Positions 11,414-22,680 of a stretch of DNA of 64,000 bases are shown here, one piece after another. Positions within the stretch are counted from its first letter, which is position 1. Every line of letters begins with the position of its first letter. The notes under the pieces were generated by a model, which saw nothing but the letters and a program-made list of their open reading frames with translations, searched no databases and had not been told where the DNA came from. The position numbers and the translations under genes are program-made. Location: positions 26,125,661 to 26,189,660 of the forward strand of contig CM067309.1 in NCBI GenBank assembly GCA_034231615.1. The letters are read 5' to 3'. The stretch comes from Meghimatium bilineatum. Its lineage: Eukaryota; Mollusca; Gastropoda; Stylommatophora; Philomycidae.

Positions 11414-11738
11414 TTGTGTTATTTATTTCATAAATCTCCTTCCAGATACAGCACAGAACAAGCTATGGTTATGTTTCAGAGCTTGCTAATTAGTGAATCA
11501 GATACTGATGATTCTGATAGTGATTATAGGCCTAATGTTGACTTGCCGAAAAGTAAGAAACCAAAGCAATCTAGCGTAGGTTTTATTAAAAATTTAGCAA
11601 CTGCTTGCTAAATTTAGCAACTGATCAAGGAATGTCATTTCCTCTGAAGAAGCATCCAATAGTAGTGATGAATCTACTGATTCAGAGGATTTAACTGGTG
11701 CTTGTAGGCCTACTAATGCTATAAGACATTCCTTTTAA
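11414..11738 (+). pseudogene. piggyBac-like transposase N-terminal remnant
   Basis: The frame includes STEQAMVMFQSLLISESD and then DDSDSDYRPN; after a frameshift near 11611 comes SSEEASNSSDESTDSEDL. An N-terminal STEQA-like segment followed by an acidic S/D/E-rich stretch fits piggyBac transposases. The matching C-terminal part is at 14085-14833, with nested LINE pieces between. The assignment rests mainly on that partner. Confidence 0.5.
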
Positions 11739-12012
11739 GAAATTCTTCATTAGTAATCTTTGCTGTCCAAGGAATGCGTAACATTCTTCGAATAAACCAC
11801 ATTTCTGCTGCCTCCAATGATTTTTGTGATAACCTATTTACTGTCCATACTTCACTTCCATAGAGTAGCACTGGTTCAATATAGCATTTGAGGACAAGTT
11901 TTCTAGTATCCATCAATATAGACTTGTTGCATAGGATATTTTTCATTTTATGGGATGCAGCTTTTGCTTGTCTTATTCTGTTTATAATTTCGGTCTTGCA
12001 TTTAAAATCTGA
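11739..12012 (-). pseudogene. Family E RT C-terminal fragment
   Basis: The minus strand reads NILCNKSILMDTRKLVLKCY, then LLYGSEVWTVN, AAEMWFIRRMLRIPWTAKIT and EEFLKR. This is the best preserved family E piece. It lies head to head against the family C copy at 12.0 kb, inside the split piggyBac remnant. Confidence 0.75.
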
Positions 12013-13285
12013 AGTTATTAATGGTTAGCCAGAATATTCACAATATAAGAAAGAAAAGTACCAGATGACTGGCAAAAATCAGTAATTGTACCACTATGGA
12101 AAAACAAAGGTAATAAGAGAACCATATAGAGGCATCTCCTTATTAAGTCAAACAGGTAAATATACACAAAAATAATAGAACAGAGAATAATAGAACAATA
12201 CATTGCAGAACCATAGTTGAGTCCATCTCAGTTTGGTTTCAGAAGGGGAGCAATCTGTACAGGCGCACTTTTCACACTGAGACAACTGAGTGAAAAATCA
12301 ATCGAATACAATCAAGATTTAAACACGGTATTTGTAGACCAGGAAAAGACATTTGACAGAGTAGATAGAAACGTTCTATGGGAAACCTTAGAAATGTATA
12401 ACATCAGAGGACAACTGTTAGATACTATAAAAGCGATATATCAAAAATACCATAGCTCAGTAAGAACAACAGATGGAATGAATGAACCTTTTGAAACAAG
12501 ATCTGGAGTGAGACAAGGATGTGTACTTTCACCCCTACTTTTCAACATATACATGGACAGAATAATAAAAGAAGCTCACTTCAACAAAGAGGAAAACATT
12601 GCAAATAAACCTGATGAGGAATTTAATAATGAAATCAATGAACTATTATTTGCAGATGATCAAAGTTTAATATACAAAGATGAGGAAACTTTGCAAAAGC
12701 ACAACAATGCATTGCTGTTAGCATGTCAGAAGTACAATATGAAAATTAATGTACAAAAAACAGAAGTTATGAAAATGTGCAAGTCTTCAACACCAATGAA
12801 TATAACAATAGATAACACCAAAGTGAAACAAGGCAAAGAATTTAAATATCTAGGCAGCATTTTTTCCGAAGAAGAAAGACTAGACAGAGAAATAGAAACA
12901 AGTTGCCAGGAAGCACACACAGTGACTTACCAACTTTCATCATTACTTCTTCATCCAAAGATCAAGATGGAAATTAAAAAACAAATAACATCTACGATTT
13001 TTATACCAACACTGTGCTACCAATGTGAAACATGGTCTTTAACAGCTTCGCAGCAAAGAAAAATCGTCACATGTGAAATGAAGTGTCTGAGAAAAGCTGC
13101 AATGGTTACCAAACTAGATAAAATAAGAAATGAAGAAATTAGGAAAAGAGTTGGTATAATATCATGTATCAAACATATTGAGAGACAGCAAGTAAAATAG
13201 TCCGGTCACCTTATGAGAATGAAGCCAAACCAAATACCAATAAAAGCATATAATACAAGAATATCCAGGCATAAAGTCTCATTTA
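12013..13285 (+). pseudogene. Family C reverse transcriptase, 5'-truncated
   Basis: This copy has the longest open RT frame of family C (327 codons from 12217). Motifs in order: VPDDWQKSVIVPLWKNKG (before the open frame, with stops), QFGFRRG, VFVDQEKTFDRVDRNVLW (motif A), GVRQGCVLSPLLFNIYMDRI (motif B), LLFADDQSLIY (motif C, FADD), EFKYLGSIF and EMKCLRKAAMVT. A stop interrupts the C-terminal WSGHLMRM block at 13198. The endonuclease domain is absent, as expected for a 5'-truncated insertion. Confidence 0.85.
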
Positions 13286-13369
13286 ATACTATTTTACTAT
13301 TTGGTGTGGTACTATTTCCTGATATTATTTCTCTGTCATTGTCTCTGTCTTTTTTATGTTCAAACTAAG

Positions 13370-14075
13370 ACCTTTTTCACAAAAACCATTATAATCAGCA
13401 AAGACACAGAAGAACAAGAGCTAAACATAAGCATACATGGAGAGAAACTACAACAAGTAAAACAGTATCAATATCTGCCGAAGATGGATGTGTCGGGCCA
13501 TTGGCGCCAATAAAATGGCGACACAACGCATTTCCATTCTCTGGACTACATCCTGCTGGAAATCTAGTAGGACAATTGTCCTGCTACAAGAGAGATCTGG
13601 CGGGAGTTTGAGAATGAACGCTGAAGAAGAAGAAGTATCAATATCTTGAACACATTTTCTATTCTATATTAATGTATGGCTCAGAAACATGGACACTAAA
13701 TAAACAGTTAGAAGACAGAATTGATGCCTTTGAGATGTGGGTATAAAAAATAATTGTGAAAACATCATGGAAGGAGAAGAAAATAAACAAAGAGGTTCTA
13801 AAAACATTTAATATGAAGAAAGAATTGCTAAGAGAAATAAAGATCAGGCAAATAAAATATTTTGAACATATTAAAAGACATGACACCTTATTGAAGGCCT
13901 TACTTGAAGGTAAAGGGAAGCGAGCAAGAGGTAGACAGAGACACAAGTGGGAAAGTAACATCACAAGATGGACAGGTTACAGTCTAGCAGAGTGCACCAC
14001 CAAGACAAGAGACTGGGGATGTTGGAGGTCTGTTGCAGCCAACCTTCGTTGCGGAGACAGCACTTGATGATGATG
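13370..14075 (+). pseudogene. Family A LINE 3' part, carrying a SINE insertion
   Basis: Frames show TIIISKDTEEQELNI, SILMYGSETWTLNKQ, EDRIDAFEMW, then the C-terminal GRQRHKWESNITRWTGYSLA and RSVAANLRCGD, ending in a gatgatgatga tail. The copy is interrupted at 13477-13633 by a SINE-like element. The uninterrupted counterpart can be read at 31,700-31,980. Bases 13286-13369 are unassigned. Confidence 0.85.
13477..13633 (+). mobile_element. 157-bp SINE-like element with GAA tail and 13-bp target duplication
   Basis: The insert begins gccgaagatggatgtgtcgg and ends gaacgctgaagaagaaga. It is flanked by agtatcaatatct at 13464-13476 and 13634-13646. Family A sequence on each side joins to match the empty site in the copy at about 31.8 kb. 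Internally there is a perfect 12-bp palindrome, ggacaattgtcc. I could not find convincing tRNA A and B boxes. Other copies lie at 17122-17279 (minus), 42040-42197 and, in part, 4940-5043. Confidence 0.9.
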
Positions 14076-14084
14076 ACCTCTTTT

Positions 14085-14833
14085 CAAGTTTCTGCGGGAG
14101 AGAAATCACCATTATACTGGAACTCTCAATGAGAACAGACAAGGGTTTCCACCAGAAATTAAGAATAAGAAAATAGCTGTCAATGAACCAAAATGGTTCA
14201 TAAGTGAGGAAGATCAAGTTATGTGTGTCAGCTGGAGAGAGAACAAATTGAAGAAACCTTGCCAACTGGTAACTACATGTGGAAGCACAAAATGTGAAAT
14301 TAGAATTGAGGGTAGAAGTGAAGTCTGGAAACCATCACCCATTCATAATTACAATATGTCAATGAATCAATGTGATAGAGTGGATCAGATGATTTCATAT
14401 TATGGAAACTAAACAAGAAAAACAGTAAAGTGGTGGAAAAATGTATTTGTGGGGGCTAGATATAACACAACTGAACGCCCACATTTTATATACACTAAGC
14501 CTCCCTCTCACAGAGATGCCTATGCCCCTTTCAAACTTCAAGGACATATTGATAGAGGAACTCTGTAGTTTATTTGAATCAGAGGCACCTAATAACCTTG
14601 ATGTTGCTTTATTTTCCAAGCCAGGAAGAAAGCCAGTAAATACAGAGCTTGAGAGGCATCAGGGGACCATTCATCTAATTACCTTCAGTGAAAAAGACAG
14701 GCAATGTACTCATTGTGCTACTAAGCAAACACGAAAGCGCAGTAGCTACTACTGCAAAGGATGTTCACATAAGCCACATCTGTGTGTTAAACTATGCCTT
14801 AGGGAATACCACACAAGAAGAGCTCATCTGTAG
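14085..14833 (+). pseudogene. piggyBac-like transposase C-terminal half, broken
   Basis: Frames show TGTLNENRQGFPPEI, VSWRENK, HNYNMSMNQCDRVDQMISYY, then after a stop KWWKNVFVGARYNTTE, and finally a cysteine-rich end: QCTHCATKQTRKRSSYYCKG, C..KPHLC and REYHT. The order (catalytic-core end, YN..M..VD block, C-terminal Cys/His finger) is that of piggyBac transposases. At least two frame breaks make it inactive. I could not identify terminal inverted repeats or a flanking TTAA duplication. Confidence 0.75.
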
Positions 14834-15250
14834 CAAATAAAAACTTGTAAATAATAAAGCTGTGACTGGATGTAAATATTTTCATATTTTTATTGCTTCT
14901 TATGTCATTCAGAAAAATATGCATAACTTTAACATTTATTGATATAAAATCATCAAATAAACTGCATAAAGAAGCTAATTGGATATACTTGTGTAAACAT
15001 TCTAGAAAAATGGATATCAACAACTCTAACTATGGATACATTTGAGTACGTCAAAATATTTATACTAATAAATTAACATTTTCATTTTCTTGTTTTGTGT
15101 TTTACTAACTCTAACCTTGTGAAGTAATCAAATATCATCAATGTACTTATATATTCATATTCTGTATCCATCCCCCTTCCAATGATATATTACGCATACA
15201 CTATTTATCAATATTAGTATGTCAACTAATACAATGAAAAATACATGTAA
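14834..15250. other. AT-rich stretch with no recognised gene
   Basis: It follows the piggyBac remnant and may include its 3' flank. I see no coding signal. Confidence 0.3.
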
Positions 15251-15873
15251 GGAAATTTGTTTTTTAAGTGCTGGAAGATTCTTGATTAGGAACAAGTGTC
15301 ATAGCACTGGGGGCATTGCCATATATGCTCTGCTTGCCATCTAAAAGTGTATACGCTCAATGTCCCAGCCAGTTGCTGATTATGCCTATTTTTGATCTTT
15401 CCAGAGAGGGAGCACTTTCTCCATTGCCTCTAGTCACTCCCATTTCTACCATTCTCTGAATATGTACATTGTCTCATTTGATTTCCTCCTCGTCTTCTTG
15501 CAGGTTATCCATGATCATACACTTTTCTATCTTGCTCAGCATACTTTGAGAGTCCGATAGAATCACTGAGTTTGTTGGTGGTTGCGTGACCAACCAAGTG
15601 AGAGCCGCTGTCACCACTTCTATTTCCATTCGATGTTGTAGTGGGGTACTCAGCTGACTTCTCAGCTAAGTTCTTGCCATTTTGGTAGGCCACGAAACCC
15701 CAACCACACCTGTTTGTTTCTTGTGTTACTGAGCTGTCTGTGTAAATTATTGTATCATGTGGCTTCGAGTGCTGCAGTATGAGTTTTTGGATCATTCCTT
15801 CTGTTATATTGGCAGCCCAGTCGCAGCACTCTCTTCCCATCTGTATCACAACTGTTGTCAATAACTTTCTCAA
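15251..15873 (-). pseudogene. Family D LINE: RNase H start and C-terminus
   Basis: On the minus strand 15873-15510 reads TIIYTDSSVTQETNRCGWGF and VAYQNGKNLAEKSAEYPTTT, the first strands of an RNase H domain with the catalytic TD. The domain is then cut. Further 3', at about 15430-15270, the reading CSLSGKIKNRHNQQLAGTLS and WQCPQC resembles the C-terminus of family H (RTGTVS...WMCPVC). The same C-terminal block recurs on the plus strand at 38262-38420. The copy is internally deleted and frame-shifted. Confidence 0.7.
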
Positions 15874-15999
15874 GTCCTGAAAGAGCTAAAGAACATGTAG
15901 ACCACATCACAAAAGCAGATATAGGACTGGCAGCAATGAAGGTTATGGCTGCTGACCAGTTTGGGCAGAGATTACGTTTACTTTTATGCTAGGGATAAC

Positions 16000-16187
16000 T
16001 GCAGGGAACTGGGTGAAGAAGAAGTGGGCAAAGAATGGCATGGACAGACAACATCAAGGAATGGACAAAACTTTTCCTCACTCATCCACATTGCTGAGGA
16101 TAGAAATTGCTGGAGGACTATGTGTGCTGAAGAATCCAATGGTGGTACCCCTATGACCCAGACAGGTTACGGGTTTATTGATTGATT
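16000..16187 (+). mobile_element. Family J LINE 3' fragment inserted in family H
   Basis: The insert encodes the C-terminus HIAEDRNCWRTMCAEESNGG and ends with attgattgattgat. The hexamer gataac flanks it at 15994-15999 and 16188-16193, and family H resumes directly. A second copy of the same 3' end is at 58179-58508. Confidence 0.7.
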
Positions 16188-17121
16188 GATAACAGGGATT
16201 AGTGGTAGTAGTAGTGGAGTATGCACTGGCAATTCTGGCGCTCAGCCAGACTCAGGTGGCACAACTGGACAAAATACAGAACGCAGCTATGCGAATTGTT
16301 CTGGGATTCACAAGGGACACATCAGTATGGGCTATGTGATACTTGCTTGACTGTCCAGTGGCAGAACATAGAATACAGTACTGCTGTGCAAGGGAGTACC
16401 TTCAAATAAACGTGGACAAAGAACATCCTTTGCATCCCGAAATTCTTAAAGTTAGTAGACTGAAGAGAGGAAAATCGTGGAGAGGACAAGCAGAGGATAT
16501 CATACAAAGTGTGTAGGTTGCAGCATGTAGTTGCAGGTGCGGAATGGATACGCCTGCCCATGGATTGCAAAACTTCTTTCAGAGTTATAATAACACTTGA
16601 TAGGGATTGCAAGGAATGGGGGCCAGTGGAGGGCTGAGGTGCAGGTGTTGGTCAATGAGAACTCCGGTGAAAGGGATGTAATTATATACACAGATGGATC
16701 AGTGGTTAGACATGTCCATATTGCATGGGCCTTCACAGCTCAGTGTGCAGAGAAAGGTGTTAGGGAAGAGAGTGGAGCTTTTGCTGTGACTAAGAGTAGT
16801 ATGACTATTGAGACAGAATGGGTCAGTTTCACAGAGTCGTGTATGGACCTGTATCCTGAACTACTCAATGAGTATGACTATGAAAGTACAAAAGGGTCTC
16901 ATTCGTGAACAATGCACTGAGATATTGTTAGGGCCAAGGTTGGAGATAGTGACTTTTATTTTTGTGCCTGGGCATGTTGACATTTGGGGCAACTAGAGAG
17001 CTGATTTGCTAGCATTTGGTGGTTTTTACAACCCGGAGAGGAGCAATGGATCAAGCAGATGTGTTGAATTTCCTACGGAAGACAGCATGTGAAAGTGAAC
17101 TTGATGTGGATAATGATTCTT

Positions 17122-17279
17122 ATTCTTCTTCAGCGTTCATTCTCAAACTCCCACTGGATCTCCCTTGTAACAGGACCATGGTCATACTAGATTTCCAGCA
17201 GGTTGTAGTTCAGAGAATGGAAATGCGCTGTGTTGCCGTTTAATTTGTGCCATTGGCCTGACACATCCGTCTTCGGCTG
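17122..17279 (-). mobile_element. SINE-like GAA element, minus orientation, 8-bp target duplication
   Basis: This is the reverse complement of the 13477-13633 repeat, beginning with ttcttcttcagcgttcattc (the tail end) and closing cacatccgtcttcggc. tgattctt occurs at 17114-17121 and 17280-17287. Removing the insert restores the family H reading DVDNDSFSMARIK. Confidence 0.88.
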
Positions 17280-17639
17280 TGATTCTTTTTCAATGGCTAG
17301 AATTAAGGAACAGAGTTTGAAATGTGGGGGTCGCCGGAGGGGAGCAGTTTGTGGGGTGCAGAAGAATGATGGTCAATCAATATTGAATCAGAACTGTCAG
17401 CAGAGGTGTAATGGCAGATACACTCAGGGAGAGATTTGAGCATATATGGATTTGTCCGGAATGCAGGGATGATGATCTGACGATTAACTAACTAACTAAT
17501 GAAGAATCAAATGCAGTTGAGGGATTCTGTGCTAAATAGACATCATTTTAAGTGTCACAAAGATAGGCACCAGAAATGCAATTGAAACAATAAGTCAACA
17601 GGAGACTGCAGTTAAACTGTGTACCAAATAAAGGGTTTA

Positions 17640-18070
17640 ATAGCAGTTTTATGTGGAACAATACACAAAACTGATGTTTCAATCAAAAGGTCTTTATCAA
17701 GAGAGACAAGGAAACACAAAATGGAACCACCAAATCAAGAGTAGACTACAGGTCAGCCATGTTGGAACTAAAAAGTCAGGTCTGGAATACAACAACACAA
17801 AAATAAAGAGTCAAATTTACACGTAATTACCCCGGTACTCACATTTCTGTCATTCTCTCCTATCTTCAACCTTCTTTGTAATCACATTACTGTGATTCTC
17901 ACCTCTCTTTACTGTTGTCCAGACCTATATATACTGTATCACATTACTGTTGCATGTAGTTCCCATTTGATTTTGTAGTTCCACTATGCGTTAGTTCATC
18001 TCTATCTTGATAAAAACTTTTTGGTCAAAACGTCAATTTTTTGTATTGTTCAACAACTGCTTTTGATATA
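17640..18070. repeat. Inverted pair of PLE-like hammerhead-type motifs
   Basis: On the minus strand 17701-17671 reads cttgataaagaccttttgat then tgaaacatcag. On the plus strand 18007-18034 reads ttgataaaaactttttggtc then aaaacgtc. Both continue into TTTTGTGTATTGTTC-like sequence, so they are copies of one repeat in opposite orientation, flanking about 300 bp. They resemble the terminal region of Penelope-like elements. Confidence 0.55.
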
Positions 18071-18169
18071 TTTTTTCAATGTTTACTTACATAGGGAGCA
18101 CAATGAAAATTTAAATATTTCTAGGGTACTGGAACAAATTTGGAGGATAGATGAAGCAAATCTAGGTTG

Positions 18170-18905
18170 TGATTGAGGGGATTCAGTATAATGTGGTACA
18201 AGCAGGACTGAGAAACTAAGGAACAGAATGTGTAGGTGTGTAGTCTGTGATTGAGGAGACTCACTATTTGTTTGGTACATGTAGGACTGATAAACTAAGG
18301 GACAGGATGTGTAGGTATGTAGTATGTGATTGAGGAGATTCACTATTTGTTTGGTACATGAGGGACAATGTATGTGGTACATGTAGGACTTAGGGTAAAG
18401 GCTTGTGATACATGTAGGACTGAGAAAAAAGGTGCGTGGTACATGTAAGAATGAGGGACGACACAGCGAGGGGTGTGTGGTACAAATAGAACTGAAGGAC
18501 AACAAGGTGAAGGATGTGTAGTACAAGTAGAACTGAGAGAAGGTGAGCGAGTGTGTGGTACAAGTATAACTGGCGGACAAGGTGAGGGGTGTGTTGTACA
18601 AGTAGGACTGAGGGATAAGGTGTGGGATATATGGTACAAGTAGGACTGAGGGACAGGATGAGGGGCTAGTGATACAAGTAGGAGTGAGAGGCACGGTGAG
18701 GGGTGTGTTGTAAAAGTAGAACGGAGGGATATGACAAGGGGTGTGTGATACAAGTAGGAGAGGCACAGTGAGGGGTGTGTTGTACGAGTAGGAGTGAGAG
18801 GCATGGTGAGGAGTGTATTGCAAAAGTAAGAGTGAGAGGCAGAGTGAAGGATGTGTTGTACAAGTAGGAGTGAGGGACAGGGTGAAGGGTGTGTGTAAAC
18901 AGTGA
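18170..18905. repeat. Compound minisatellite (about 80-bp and 38-bp periods)
   Basis: Bases 18170-18360 hold about 2.3 copies of a unit containing gtgattgaggagactcacta. From about 18365 to 18900 a 38-39 bp unit (gaggcacggtgaggggtgtg then ttgtacaagtaggagtga) repeats about 14 times with variation. It lies about 120 bases inside the kinase intron from the donor at 19028. Long open frames on the minus strand are by-products of the repeat. Confidence 0.9.
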
Positions 18906-19028
18906 ACTGTGGGACCTATCAACATGCATATCCTTTGACATTTACTGGATAAGACTGATGCGTTAGTTCAGAGAGCAGTGAGGTCAATTCACAAGAAATA
19001 ACAAATAAATTATAACAATATGAATTAC

Positions 19029-19747
19029 CTGTAGCTTCCCATAGTTGCACAGTATTCAGCATCATAAATCTGTTTCATGCAAGCAACCTTAGTCTGAAGG
19101 TCATTGGATGAACTTTTAACAATGTAAGCATATTGATCATACTGTATCTTCTCATTAAAATGACTGATGTCCCCGATGTTGTGACTTCCCAGTGACTCGT
19201 CCATGACATCGTAAGCAATCTCTACATATTTTGATCCTGAGAAAGACACAGCATTGCCTAACCTCAGACCATCAATCTGTTTACAGCTCATGTTGCTTTC
19301 CAAGCCATAATCTAAAAGAATATGTTTCAGGTCCAGCACAACTTCATCTGTGTCTGTGGCAGTTGCCCAGTTTGATGGATACAATTTCAGCAAGAATTTT
19401 ATCAAGGCCTCTCTACTATCATCAGTTAATAGATATCTGTCTTTAACTGTCTCAAAAGCTGCTGGAATAACATTTGCATAAATAACATCTTTTCTCATCT
19501 TCTGTTTCTCCTGGAATGTATCATCAATGTTATTTACATCAGGAATGTTTGCATTTTTGTCTTGTGGGTGCAATCTCTGAAAATTCCTCCACTCAAATGT
19601 TGTGGAAACAACATGGTATGGGTGATAGCTCGCAGGATGTGAAGTGAATGCTCGGTACACAAGCAAAGAACAGACAAAAAGAACTGCAAATCCAAAAATG
19701 GTTACACGAGTCTTGATACGGCATTTTAGCAAAGTGCGGCGCAACAT
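19029..19747 (-). CDS. PKDCC: PKDCC/VLK-like kinase, first coding exon (signal anchor and glycine-loop region)
   Basis: The exon runs from an ATG at 19747 to a donor TACAG/GTAATT and ends in phase 2. Residues 1-13 are basic and 14-34 are a hydrophobic signal anchor (TIFGFAVLFVCSLLVYRAF), so the protein should be a type II Golgi or secreted protein. A lumenal stem of about 110 residues follows. The kinase domain starts near residue 160 with LRLGNAVSFSGSKYVEIAYD, which fits a VLK-like glycine loop; the lysine in YAYIVKSSS is the likely ATP-binding lysine. KVACMKQIYDAEYC then leads into the next exon (LLREVLMLTALRHPN). Known members phosphorylate tyrosines on secreted and lumenal proteins. Alternative assignments (DIPK/FAM69, POMK) fit the DLDD region less well. 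Confidence 0.82.
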
Positions 19748-19833
19748 TACTGCAGCAATATCATGAGCTGATCTATTGACAAATGTTTCTGTGATATTCA
19801 GCCAAGAATGCTGTCAGGTCATAAAGATACTTC
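19748..19833 (-). promoter_or_regulatory. Probable 5' UTR of the kinase gene with a splice acceptor
   Basis: On the minus strand, cccttcttttgcag/gaagta at about 19834 is a good acceptor just upstream of the ATG at 19747. This suggests at least one upstream non-coding exon. I did not identify that exon or the promoter; the sequence further upstream quickly becomes LINE DNA. Confidence 0.45.
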
Positions 19834-19979
19834 CTGCAAAAGAAGGGTTGAAAACAAAAACAATTATGACATTCAAACAGGTTGTATAGTTATAACTATT
19901 GTTACACACTTTTGCGCAATAATAAAATATAGTTACATCTATTGTTACACACTATTGTATACTAAGCATTTTCTTGATA

Positions 19980-20175
19980 TCAAGCGCTTGACATTCAAAA
20001 AGGTGGTGGTCAACAGTTTCATAGGGATAAGTGCACATCCTGCACCTTGGAGTGTGTTGTGGTTGTATTCTGTTCAGATGATTGTTAAGCTGTACAAAGT
20101 CAGAAAATGATACTCTGGTCTTTCCTTCCCAGGAGGTTGATGTCTTTAGGATTTGGGCTGGTCATATATTTATAG
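19980..20175 (-). pseudogene. Family G LINE C-terminal fragment
   Basis: The minus strand encodes NRIQPQHTPRCRMCTYPYET and VDHHLFECQAL, a C..C/H..C zinc-knuckle-like end. It is nearly identical to the plus-strand family G copy at 23321-23520. Confidence 0.8.
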
Positions 20176-22680
20176 TAAGAAAAATAAAAAAATGTGACTT
20201 TCATACAAAAATAAACACCCAAAAACGACAGATACTCCACAGAAGAAAAAGTGAAGTCCATACTTCGACTTGCTGTCAGATATCATATGACAGGTTCCAG
20301 GTCAAAACTAACTATTTGTAATGGGTGACCTCAATGGTCACGTAGGGCAAAGACAAACACCATGGGAAAACCAGCTAGGCCCATTTACAGATAACAACAG
20401 AGATTGCAACTACAATGGACAACACATATTAGAGATATGTGCAGAATGCAGGCTTTACATCATCAACAGTTTCTTTAAGCATGGTATAAATGGAACAATC
20501 TGGATCAAGCTATTCAGATAGATTTTATACTGACATGACAAACAGGAAGACACAATGTTAGAAATGCCAAGGTCATTCCCAACTCCAAGGTAACTACAGG
20601 ACACCTGTAATCATGCACCTAGGGTAAACAACGCATAGCAAGAAATGCAGAAAAGCAATAAATACAATTGACACAAAATTGAATGACTCAGAAACACAAA
20701 GAAAAATAAACACAGACATGATGACAGCAATAACAGAGATGTGCATAGACCATAACAGAAATAGCATGGCAAAAATTCAAAATCACCATTCTAGAATGCT
20801 TAACACAACACTATGGCACTAGATATACAGGAGGAGTACTGAAGAAGAGAACAGCTTGGTGGAATAATGAAGTTAAAGAAGCCATGAAAGTTAAGAAGAA
20901 AAAGACAAGACCTGGCTGAGTACATGAACAGAAGACGACTATATAAGGTACAGATTAGCAAGATAAGATACTGTAATCAAACAAGAAAAGGAAAAATCTT
21001 GAATCATGTATGGAGAAAACCTTAGCAGTCTGTGTGTTGAGTCCAGTAGACAGTTCTATAAAGCCATAGAAAAAAATGAGGATACGAGACCAACCTTTTC
21101 AACCAACAGAATATATTAACGACAAGCAAGGCATTTCCATATACGAGGAAGATAAGATCAGAGAAAGGTGGGAAGAATATTTTAAAGACCTCCTGAACAT
21201 ACCAGAAAATATAAACTAACACCATTCAAACCAACATACGCAAATTAAGACGAACTAGAAATCCTGAAACAAGAAGTCAGAGAAGCTATCAAGAATAACC
21301 CAAAGAATAAATCAGTGGGAATTGCTTGAATAACAACCAAAGCAATACAGGCATGTGGAGAGACTGGAGTAACTTGGTTACTTCACATCTTCAGAAAGGC
21401 TTGGAAAGAAAGAACTGTACCAACAGATTGGCAAAGAGCAATCATAGTACCAATATGGAAGGAAAAACTAAGCAAACCAGATTGTGGTACATCCAGAGGT
21501 ATCTTCCTGCTTGGTAATGTCGTTAAAATGTTCGCTAAAATTATTGAGTCAAGAATAAGACCTATTGTGGATCCAGTGCTTAGTCCAGAACAGTTCAGGT
21601 TCATAAAAGGAATAGGATGTACAGATACAATATTTTCGCTGTGACAAATCAATGAAAAGACAATGGAATACAAAAACCAAATGAATATTGCTTTTATTGA
21701 ATATTGAATATTGGAGATCAGGAGAAAGTTTTTTATCGAATAAATAGAGAACTACTATGGAGTATTCTAGAAAAGTATGGAATAAAAGGAACATTATTAG
21801 ACTCCACAAGAGCTATATACAAAGATAATGAAAGTGCAGCTTGAACAAATGTAAGACTTACTAAGATGTTTTCAGTAACATCAGGAGTTAGACAGGGGTG
21901 TGTCTTATCACCATCATTGTTTATCATTTATATGAATATTACAAAAGCAGTAGAAACACCACCAGAAGCTTACCATCCAAATGACATAACTGAACTACTC
22001 TTCGCTGATGATTAGTACCTACTTTACAGTTCAAGTGAAGAGCTTCAAGATCACATAACCCTACTCAACGAAAGCTGTTTCAATCACAACATGAAGATCA
22101 ACACAGAGAAAACAGAAGTTATGTCTATAAACAGAAACCCCAATACAGTCAACACAAAAAAATGATCAACTACTGAAACAAGTGCAGGAATTGAAATATC
22201 TAGGGAGTATTTTTTACAGCCAATGGAAGAATAGACAGAGAGATTGAGGCAAGAATACAAAATGCCAACTACGTAAATTACGAACTTACACCAATTTTGA
22301 AACGCAAATCTATCCCAATGGAAACCAAAAGATAAATAATAAATTCAATATTGATCCCAACATTATGTTTTCAATGTCAGAATGGACACTAACTAAAGAA
22401 CAAGAAAGAAAGCTTACTATGTGTGAAATCAGATGTCTAAGAAAAGCAGCAAACAGAACAAGAACAGATCATCTGAGAAATGAGATTACAAGAACTAATG
22501 GAACAATATTAGTGGTCAAATACATTGATCATAGAGATGAAATGGTTCTGCCACCTAATGAGAATGAACCCTTATTGGCCAACAGCAATGAAAATATACA
22601 ACATGAAAATGGAAACAGTAAGATACAGAGGAAGACCAAGAAGAAGGTTGATTGAAGGAGTTACCAACACGCAGGTTTTA
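20176..22680 (+). pseudogene. Family C LINE, near full length, heavily mutated
   Basis: It opens with an APE endonuclease part, MGDLNGHVGQRQ and RDCNYNGQHILEICAECRLY at 20321-20470. RT sequence follows: VPTDWQRAIIVPIWKEK (21418), LSPEQFRFIKGIGCTDTIF, GVRQGC-like and FADD-like (AD followed by a stop at 22010), ELKYLGSIFYS and CEIRCLRKAANRT. The C-terminal RYRGRPRRRLIEGV ends at about 22665. There are many stops. It shows the full domain order of family C: endonuclease, RT and a GRPRRR tail, without RNase H. Confidence 0.8.

Larger units (their letters stand above)
15880..17503 (+). pseudogene. Family H LINE 3' half (RT thumb to RNase H), with two nested insertions
   Basis: Frames read EHVDHI, GLAAMKVMAA, VVEYALAILALSQTQ, IQNAAMRIVLGFTRD, LKRGKSWRGQAEDIIQSV, IYTDGS-like sequence (frame-shifted), VTFIFVPGHVDIWGN and AVCGVQKN. 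It is a decayed version of the open frame at 62256-63998. It is interrupted by a family J piece (16000-16187) and a SINE copy (17122-17279). It ends DDLTIN with the stop codon inside a taactaactaactaa tail (17484-17499). Confidence 0.85.

Noticed and set aside
18083..18925. 280-codon minus-strand open frame rich in T, S, P and H
   Set aside because: It lies wholly on a 38-bp minisatellite; sister frames are equally open and no domain is visible.
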